Positions 56,522 through 64,000 of a DNA stretch of 64,000 nucleotides are shown here, piece by piece. Numbering within the stretch: the first letter of the stretch is position 1; every line of letters starts with the position of its first letter. Made by a program: the position numbers and the translations under genes. This DNA comes from Amphibalanus amphitrite (taxonomy: Eukaryota > Arthropoda > Thecostraca > Balanomorpha > Balanidae): contig NW_024881701.1 of the NCBI RefSeq assembly GCF_019059575.1, positions 558,001 to 622,000 of the forward strand, written 5' to 3'. A model generated the notes under the pieces. That model saw only the letters and a list, made by a program, of their open reading frames with translations. It did no database searches and was not told the DNA's origin.

Positions 56522-57076
56522 AATGTGGCTGAGATGTGCCGTGCTGTTTCCAGTCATTGAGCTTGATTGACTGCACGTCAGTTCTAAACGTTATGTTTGG
56601 TGGGCCGTGTAGATCATATAAACTGCTTCAGCCGAAATCTTCCCACAGAAATCAATGGTAATAACGGGGGCTAGAAAGCCGTTAGGCTACGGTCGGCGGC
56701 ATGCGACCAGTGAACAATGGCACGGAGAATGGCAAACATTTTCAAGAATCGCCCTTTTTTACGCCAGGATTACTCATCAGAAGCAAACGAAGTTTTAGAG
56801 AATTGCACTCACTTCCGCCTTTTTTTCGAAAGCTACCAAAAGTTATGAAACTGTCCATAAATTGATTAACCACAGGTTATGTTACGGACCATGCGAAGGA
56901 GTCTTGAACCGCACAACAGAAAAAGCAGCAGCCTTTATAGGAATACGAAACTAATCCCCAAATCCAGGTGGATTTTGCTGTTTGACAGGTAGTTGTTAGA
57001 GAGCACTGCCGTCGCTACAATAGATGGCAGGCTTGTCGCTCAATCTTTCAGTTTTCCTTCATAATACTAGTGTTGA

Positions 57077-57987
57077 TTAACCCTCGCCCGCACATGCCAT
57101 TTTCCCATCCTAGAACGCACATGGGGGGGGGGGGTGGTTGCCACCCCCCCCGCGCCATTTCGTTCCTGTTGGAGATAGAGCTTAGCAGTTAAGACCAAAA
57201 AGATTCTTTGGGAAGAGACGAATCCAATGATACCCAGTTTTACCTTCTCAGGTCAATCATTGACCTTCCAGGTCAGGTCAAACTAAAAAATATTGCTGTT
57301 TTGGGTCACCGTTGGATATCAAGTGCGCTGCTTATCAAATACCGATGACGATGCTGTTTTCTGGTGCCAAGCCAGCTAGAACCTCTTTGTCACACTATCC
57401 GACCAGAATTTTGCTGCTGAGGTCATTCCAGGTCAAGTTAGGTCAAGGTCAATTATATGTGTTTGTATGTCTGTGTGTGTCTGTGTGTATACTGATGTGT
57501 GCAACGATTGTTTTTGGGTCCATATCACATGAAATCATGATCTGAGAAGCTTTTACCAAAAATGCAGTCAAAAAACTTCACAAAAAAATAAATTCAGCTT
57601 GCCTAAAACGCAATTATCTTAGATGACCTAGGTTGACCTTGACCCTGACCTTGACCCCTGTACATCGTCGAACAACATGTTCCATGATAGGTGGTAGGTA
57701 AGACTGGCAAAAAAGGCCGAAATCAGGTTGTCAAAAGCTCACAAGGCCCATGGCAAACGCAAGATGTTGAGAATTGGCCATTTGGGTCATGACATGACCT
57801 GAAAAACAAGGTCATATCTCCGAAACCAAAAATCACAGAAACTTGAAATTTTCAGTGGACATCAAGAAAGGATAGACGAGCAGCTATACGAAAAATCAGC
57901 CTTCTAGCTCTAAAAATGTTGAGTGCAGAGCAGAAAGACTGCCTGGGGGGGGTGGCAACCACCCCCCCATGTGCGGGCGAGGGTTAA
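57077..57987. mobile_element. piggyBac-like non-autonomous element (TTAA duplication)
   Basis: TTAA (57077-57080) plus CCCTCGCCCGCACATG mirrors CATGTGCGGGCGAGGG plus TTAA (57984-57987). Long G and C tracts and GGTGGTTGCCACC-like palindromes sit just inside each end. The interior has GACCTTGACC motifs like the element at 5021, with which it shares the first ten terminal bases. There is no transposase. Confidence 0.82.
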
Positions 57988-57999
57988 TTCGGCACAAGC

Positions 58000-59505
58000 T
58001 GCTGCCCTGATCATTCGCATTCGACTGGCCAGCTGGCAACTACATTCATTCGAAATCAAATTTTGGAAACGTGAAAAGAGGCCGAATTTATTGACTTAAC
58101 TTATCATACATATTGCTCAAAACATTTTATTATTCATGCACAAACACGTCAACGCGGACAATCGGGCGCAAAAGCGTAGCAGTCGTGAGCGTAGCGAGCG
58201 TAGTTGACGAAGGCGCGGATGTGATGCTCGTCTTTGGTCTCCGACGTTTTTTTTTGTGGCTGGAGTCAAATTTCATTCATTTCATTAGTGACACTGTGTC
58301 GGCGCTGCGAAGGGTGCAGGTGAGAAGGGGAAAATAAGGATAAAAGCATCCATAACTGTTTCAATAATGCCCCGGATTTTGAACTGCAGAGGGCTGCGAT
58401 TTCGCTTCATAGTGTTTGAGCTTTTAGGGTGCCTTTGTGTTTATTTTTGTACTTTTCTCTCACGGATCGCCTTCGGTGCTGTCGCCTGACACTGCCCAAT
58501 TTTGCATAATTGGATTTTCTTTGACCGACTGGCGACTACCCACACATGTCCCTATTGCCGTTTTCGGTGCCACACCGGCCATGTCAGTTCCGAGTTTATC
58601 GCTTGTGTTTTGTAATGGATTCGCCCTCTTACAGCGTGGCCGGCCTTGTTGTTTGATACCGTCTTCTATGACCGCAGGGCCTTGCTGCGAGCCATCTGCA
58701 GTCTCCGATCTCTCCAGTTTCCAGTCTCCAATCTCAATCATCTCCAGTCTCCAGTCTCCAATCCATCCAAAACTCGACCATCCTGATCGCGGACGTGCGA
58801 TGCTCCTTTGATGCTAAATATCTACTCCAGAGTCTCCAGACCAACTGAGCAGCATTGGTGAGTGCCTACCCGTTCGAGCAAGACCTTGCTCAGCTGGTGC
58901 AAATCTTTTGCTGCGTTGCTTCGCCTTCCACTAAGTCATTGCCACATACTTTCGGTTACATTTTTAGTTGACTGTCTTCTTTAGCGCTCTCCGCTACCAT
59001 ATAAATCTGCTCGCACTTACTGCAATCTCCAAACCACGAGAATATCACGGCCCACAGTCCGTGAGTCGTCAATCTCGTCATTTGTCGAACCGCGGCTCAT
59101 CTGATAGTGCAGCGACCGGGCTACGATCAGGGTGCGTCGTTATGGTCTCTGAGGAGGCAGTAGGTATTGGCGACTGACAGGTTGTGGAACTGACTGAGGC
59201 CATACAACTGCGTCATAGCACAGCTTTAAGACAAGAGTGGGGGTGGGGGAGGGGAGGGTAGGACCGGGAAAGGTGAATGGGTACGTCCGTGGTTACAGCG
59301 GCTCTGGATGCTGCCCTTGCAATTTATGTTTTTCTTGTTTTGAGATGGCGGCGATTTTCGTGTTATGTGATCGGTGCCTACCTACCTGCCTTTGTTGGAG
59401 CCCTCAGCCCGTTCTAAGTAAGAATTGAAGTTCCTAACTGCATCAGTCCTCAGGTGATGCGTGGTTATCCTCGACCGTTTTGAAGCACTGGATACCTATA
59501 ATGTA
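58000..59505. other. Intergenic, short CT-rich repeat only
   Basis: A degenerate CCAGTCTCCAAT-type repeat lies at about 58700-58765. Otherwise I see no gene, RNA or transposon end. Confidence 0.35.
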
Positions 59506-59507
59506 TA

Positions 59508-60498
59508 CAGGGTGGACCAAAAAGGATGGAAACATTTTAAACTCGTATAAAACATGCAATTTTGCATGCAGGTGACTGAAAATGATACCAAACGAGAGTA
59601 CATTTTGTGGAAATTCATAATGACATCATGCTCAGCTGCTTTCTCTCGTTTTCAGTCTCTCACAGTAGATATTCGAGGAGACCACCTTCGCGAGACAGGC
59701 ACAGAGCGGCCCGCCTGGCGGCTGACGCGATAGCCCGACGACACAAGTCCTCTGGTATGACTCGCACAGCCTTGGTGATCGCTCTCTTCAGGTCACTAAA
59801 GCTTACAGAACCTTCTTTATAGACCTGACCGGTGACCCTTGAGATGACCCTACAGGAAAAAAATCCATAGGGTCAGGTCGGTTGAGCAGACAGGCCAGTT
59901 CCACTTCGGTTCGAGAGTGGGAGCGACATGGCTGACCTACCAAGCGACGCTAAAGAAGTTCTTGAAGTGAGATCAAGCGACGTATGGCAGTATCTTGGAC
60001 CTCATGTGGCTCCAGCAAGGCGGTGCGTCCCCTCACATAGCAAAACAATGCTCAAGTGGATCGAGAACCACTCAGGTGACCGGCTGATATCCCGCGGTGC
60101 CAGTCGGAACTGGCCCGTCTGCTCACTTGACTTGACCCTTATGGATTTTTTTCCTGTAGCGTCATCTCAAGGGCTAGGTCTACAAAGAAGGTCCAGCAGG
60201 CCTCTGTGGCCTGAAGAGAGCGATCACCAAGGCTGTGGAGTGGAGTCATACCAGAGGACATGTGTCGTCGGGCTATCGCGTCAGCCGCCAGGCGGGCCGA
60301 TCTGTGCCTGTCTCGCAAAGGTGGTCTCCTTGAACATCTACTGTGAGAGACTGAAAACGAGAGAAAGCAGCTGAGCATGATGTCATTATGAATTTCCACA
60401 AAATATACTCTCGTTTGGTATCATTTTCAGTCACCTGCATGCAATATTGTATGTTTTATGCGAGTTTAAAATGTTTCCATCCTTTTTGGTCCACCCTG
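59508..60498. mobile_element. mariner-derived foldback element with ~400-bp arms
   Basis: The ends are CAGGGTGGACCAAAAAGGAT and its reverse complement, flanked by TA on both sides (59506-59507 and 60499-60500). The inverted arms run about 59508-59912 and 60098-60498 at high identity; the core is under 200 bp. In the plus frame at about 59975-60165 there are decayed mariner transposase C-terminal motifs: GDRLISRGA and LDLTLMDFF, the latter resembling SPDLTPMDFF. The element cannot encode a full transposase. Confidence 0.82.
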
Positions 60499-61360
60499 TA
60501 GTTGGCATATGTTTTAAAAGTTAATGCTTTTTATCTCGCATCAATGACTATAGCATACGTTCTCCATTGAGCAAGCAGACTGGAACTACCAAGTACCAGT
60601 CATATATATTTTGCGTCTTAATTAGCATATCAGCTTTAATTGTCATTGCGACATATCACCGGTTGTAGGATTGAGGAATGCGGCTAAATTCAGGCCGACG
60701 GCACATATAGGTCCGTGTACCCGTTGTTTCAAACTCGGGTTCTCGATGTCGCAAAACCGAATATCTTTCTGTTATGCAGGCAATTTGCAAGAGGCGGTCT
60801 TATTTCGTTTTCAGTGTAAACGATCCGGACAATCGATTGCATTGGTTTCGAAATGGACCTTACCTATTCTCTAGCCTCTGCACATTTGCAATGGAATCAC
60901 TCTTCTGCAGACTGCAACGGTCCCTACAACGCGTCAAAAATACTGCTGTCAATTGGGTTTTCTTCACCAGACCTGCCCCCAGCTAAGAGACATGTGTAGC
61001 ACTTAACCATGACAGCGGCAGTAGTATCGGTAGAGTGGCGGTAGCGGCGACCGTGCGGCCACTCTCAGCGGGGAGCCGGCCCGGCCCGACCTGACCTCGA
61101 TGGCACATCCTGCTCCGTTCGCCTGAGTCACTAATTGAAGCCAGACACTGCGGCGCCGCACCCCGCCAGAGGTGTCTGGGAGCGGAACGGACCTATATTC
61201 GCAGCTCCCTATAGTGGGGAGCTGGAGACTGGTCACGGTAATCGGATTCGGTGTCTGTGTTAGCAGTAGGCACTCAGTTTCCACAATTACGATGGAGACC
61301 GAGACTATGTAGTTGTTGATTGCCGATTGTGTATCCTTATGCAGCATGTATGTATTTGTA

Positions 61361-61451
61361 TCCATTGTATAAATCCATCCATATCTATGGATTTATACAA
61401 TGGAATAATTGTCTGGCTCCATTCTTGGCAGGATGTGCCAAGAATGGAGCC
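61361..61451. repeat. Two consecutive perfect hairpins
   Basis: 18-bp arms 61361-61378 and 61387-61404 (8-bp loop) are followed by 16-bp arms 61415-61430 and 61436-61451 (5-bp loop). The second hairpin overlaps the start of the adjoining MITE by three bases. Confidence 0.85.
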
Positions 61452-61680
61452 CAATCTTATAAAATGCCGTACTATTCTATTCACGGCATTTGGTAGCATT
61501 GACAGTCATACCAGTGCCGACAAACGGTTATCCGAGTTGACAAAATGATTCTTTGGACTATCAACCTATACGATGGACTGAAATGCGTGAAAACCATTTT
61601 GTATTTGATAGCCGTTTTCTGCAGCTTAACTTCAGCCAGTGCTGCCATATCCATTTCACGGCGTTTATAAGATTGGGCCC
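61449..61680. mobile_element. MITE, family A copy 2
   Basis: Termini GCCCAATCTTATAAA and TTTATAAGATTGGGCCC are inverted. The interior aligns with the copy at 4190-4552 but is about 130 bp shorter, lacking the middle of that copy. Confidence 0.72.
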
Positions 61681-63139
61681 ATGTGCGGTTATTCTCTAGA
61701 CATTTACTTTATTAGCGGATGGATTATGTTTAGAAGTCGCCCTATTCGACATTGTGCTTGATATTCCTGCATTTTTGTTTCGTGAATTCATCCCACTATT
61801 TGTTCGGGGCCTACTTGAGTGAAACAGAAGCTCATATGTTACTTTGATGCTCAGATCGACTCTTGAATCTGATGGTTTATGCTAAAGCGGCACGATGACT
61901 TCAAAGCTACCTACTGAAGTAGACAGAAAATGCCAGCCCATAATGGCATCGATCTCGAGCTGACTCCACGCAGAGAAATGATATATGCCTGCTCAGTCGG
62001 TGGCAGTGATCTATCATGGTCAGCCTCGCCCCATGGTCTCCCCTGTGCGGGCAAAAACCTCATCGGCGATGCATTGTCTGATTTTCGGTGGCCGCCGATC
62101 CCATCAGAGCCGGTTACGTATAAGGGCGTGGCCGTCTCCCCCGCTGCGATCGCTCGTGTTACCGGGACAGGTCAGTACCTATCGCAGTTTCTTGACAGGT
62201 TCAGGGTATGCGTTATCTCCGTATTGGCAAAAATAGCCTGGTTATCATAACGATATCTGACATCCGTAAGAAGTGAGAAATTCGGTCTAGTGCGGTTTCT
62301 GGGTGAGAGGGAAACTAAGGAGAAATTGTCCGGTGATATTCAAGTGCGAGTCGTCTGCCGTCCTATCGTCCGTCGAACCGAATGATAATGACTCCAAACT
62401 AAGGATGTTTGTGGGTCGACCGATGATCAGTATGATAGTGGGAACTATTGTATCCTTGTTCCGATTTGGTAGACCCAAACTGCCAATTTTCCACGGTCTT
62501 CCTCCGCCCTCGTGCCGCCTCGTCGACATCGGTCAATCACAAATGCCCAATCGCGGCGACTGTGGCGCACTTTTCGCCGTAGCCTGCGCCGAACTAGACG
62601 CACCGCGCTCAAGGTAAGACAATCGTGGCGCGGCGCGGGGGGCAGGAGTGGCCGGTCAAGGCCCGCGCTGTCGTTAGACTCGACAAGGCCCCTCACGGCG
62701 TGAGGCACTTACGGGCCAGACGACGGGACAGCGGGCCGCGCGCGGCGTGTTGTCACAACAGGTGCGCTGACCGGGCTCTCCTGTGCCCCGGGCGCCGCAG
62801 CTCTGCGCGGCCGGCGGGCCAGGTGAAAGCGTGCCGCGTGCCGCGTGCCTCGGCTACCGCTGCACTGTGGGGTTTTTATCGATCCTAGCACGAATTTATT
62901 TATATCGCATCCTCCGCTACCTTAACTAATTTTATTTCACCTTCAAATGGTTAGGCTTAGGGTGTATGGTCCCTGACAACATGGTTGGCTCCCCTGCTTG
63001 ACCCCATCCCTCCCCCGCCCCCTCCCCACGGACTTAGCACCGAAGCGTTTTCGGTTAGCAATGCATCGTGGGCGTGGAAGCGTTAAAAAAGTAGAACGAA
63101 ACTACAATCGTTTTAGAAGTAGATATTTGTTCATGTCTA
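61681..63139. other. Intergenic, CpG-rich patch
   Basis: 62610-62860 is a GC- and CpG-rich island that could be a promoter. No coding exon with recognisable homology was found on either strand. Confidence 0.3.
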
Positions 63140-63880
63140 GCCCAATCACCAAAAGGCATTTCGGGCTTAACCTTTGCACTTTGTTAGTCCTTGCACTCAA
63201 AGGGGGAGGGGGTCGCACAGACTTCTGTCCTCGACTTTTCGCATACCTACTAACTCAAGCAAAACGTGGCGGATCACGACGAAACTTTCTATACCTTCGA
63301 TTCGATCAATGTTACTCACACACTTAAAATTTCATGACCTTGACCTTAATAAAAATTTGACCTGTGACCTGTTTCACCAGACCATGTCAGGCTGGTATCG
63401 ATTTGGCGCTTATCAGCGCACATTATCGGCGCGTTTTCAGTCTTGTTGTGGTTGTTAACTCTCCAAGGTATGAAATGCTGTTTGTTCTTTGCATTTTAAG
63501 GTCACGTTAAGGTCAAATCAAGGTCATTTTCCTTAGATGACCTTAGTTGAATTTTTCAAGTTATACGATTTTTCTAGATAAGTGCTTGGAGCTTATTTCG
63601 AACTTAACACCCATTTGAAGATTTAAGTAGTTTTGGTGCCTAACGGAACATGCTACGAAGCCGTCAAAGGTAATCGACGCCTACCTTCTATGGATAGCCG
63701 GCAAGACACCTACTGGTCGGGCTTGACCTGACCCGGCCTAGCATGAAAACATCATCGTTGATCAAAACTAGCTTGAAATTCGTGATTAGCACCCCAAAAA
63801 CCTCCAACCTCACTTTACAAAGTTACAACATTTTTCGATTTACCTATATCAAAGCTCTGTACTGAAGTTCAATAAGGTGA
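63140..63880. mobile_element. Diverged relative of the TTAA element at 5021
   Basis: The order of shared blocks follows 5041-5690: a G tract, ACGACGAAACTTT, TCATGACC-TGACCTTAAT, GGCGCGTTT-CAGTC and a block near GTAGTTTTGGTGCC. It starts near TTAACCTTTGCAC (63168). The right end was not identified. Confidence 0.6.
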
Positions 63881-64000
63881 ACATTGGCGGCGATAGCCAA
63901 TAAAATGGACGCAGCGTTGCAAGGGTGTTGTTGTTTTGTTCAAAAAGAACATTTGGCGATAGAAAAATAATGTCAACATGGTATCACCCCCTTCCTCCCT

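Noticed and set aside
59607..60399. ORFs beginning MEIHNDIMLS on both strands as genes
   Set aside because: They are the two inverted arms of the mariner-derived foldback element read in mirrored frames.

Overview
This is a gene-dense window of animal nuclear DNA. Five protein-coding loci are recognisable by protein similarity, all split by GT-AG introns. They are: the N-terminal half of nucleoprotein TPR (minus strand, running off the left edge), a myotubularin phosphatase of the MTMR2 type (plus), a CYP2-clan cytochrome P450 (plus), a DDX3/Belle DEAD-box RNA helicase (minus), and ribosomal protein uL2/RpL8 (plus). GC-rich coding exons sit in AT-richer introns loaded with small DNA transposons. 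The proteins look invertebrate, and an arthropod (perhaps a crustacean) is my best guess. Nothing in the sequence fixes the species.

Layout: 85-10152 TPR exons (minus); 10153-10962 divergent TPR/MTMR2 promoter region; 10963-13806 MTMR2; 13807-21700 intergenic, with a tRNA-like sequence and a TTAA-flanked transposon; 21730-22199 CpG-rich promoter and probable untranslated first exon of the P450; 23912-35372 P450 coding exons, with large introns full of hAT-like elements, an inverted repeat and a (TGAA)n microsatellite; 35373-42016 intergenic, including a 3.6 kb element with exact 8-bp target-site duplications and two tandem arrays; 42017-50616 DDX3 (minus); 50617-51109 divergent DDX3/RpL8 promoter region; 51110-56252 RpL8 with three intronic C/D-box snoRNAs; 56253-64000 intergenic, with TTAA-type, mariner-derived and MITE sequences.

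The genes do not form a pathway. TPR acts at the nuclear pore basket, MTMR2 in endosomal phosphoinositide turnover, the P450 in microsomal oxidation, and DDX3 and RpL8 in translation. Two head-to-head pairs (TPR/MTMR2 and DDX3/RpL8) share short upstream regions.

The most interesting signals are: (1) three paralogous C/D snoRNAs in RpL8 introns with an identical antisense element, each about 70-74 nt before the 3' splice site; (2) a set of non-autonomous DNA transposons whose exact target-site duplications can be read directly; (3) a duplicated splice acceptor plus haem-cysteine motif in the P450; (4) back-to-back perfect hairpins in introns. All exon coordinates come from reading splice consensus and frame by hand and have not been checked against transcripts.
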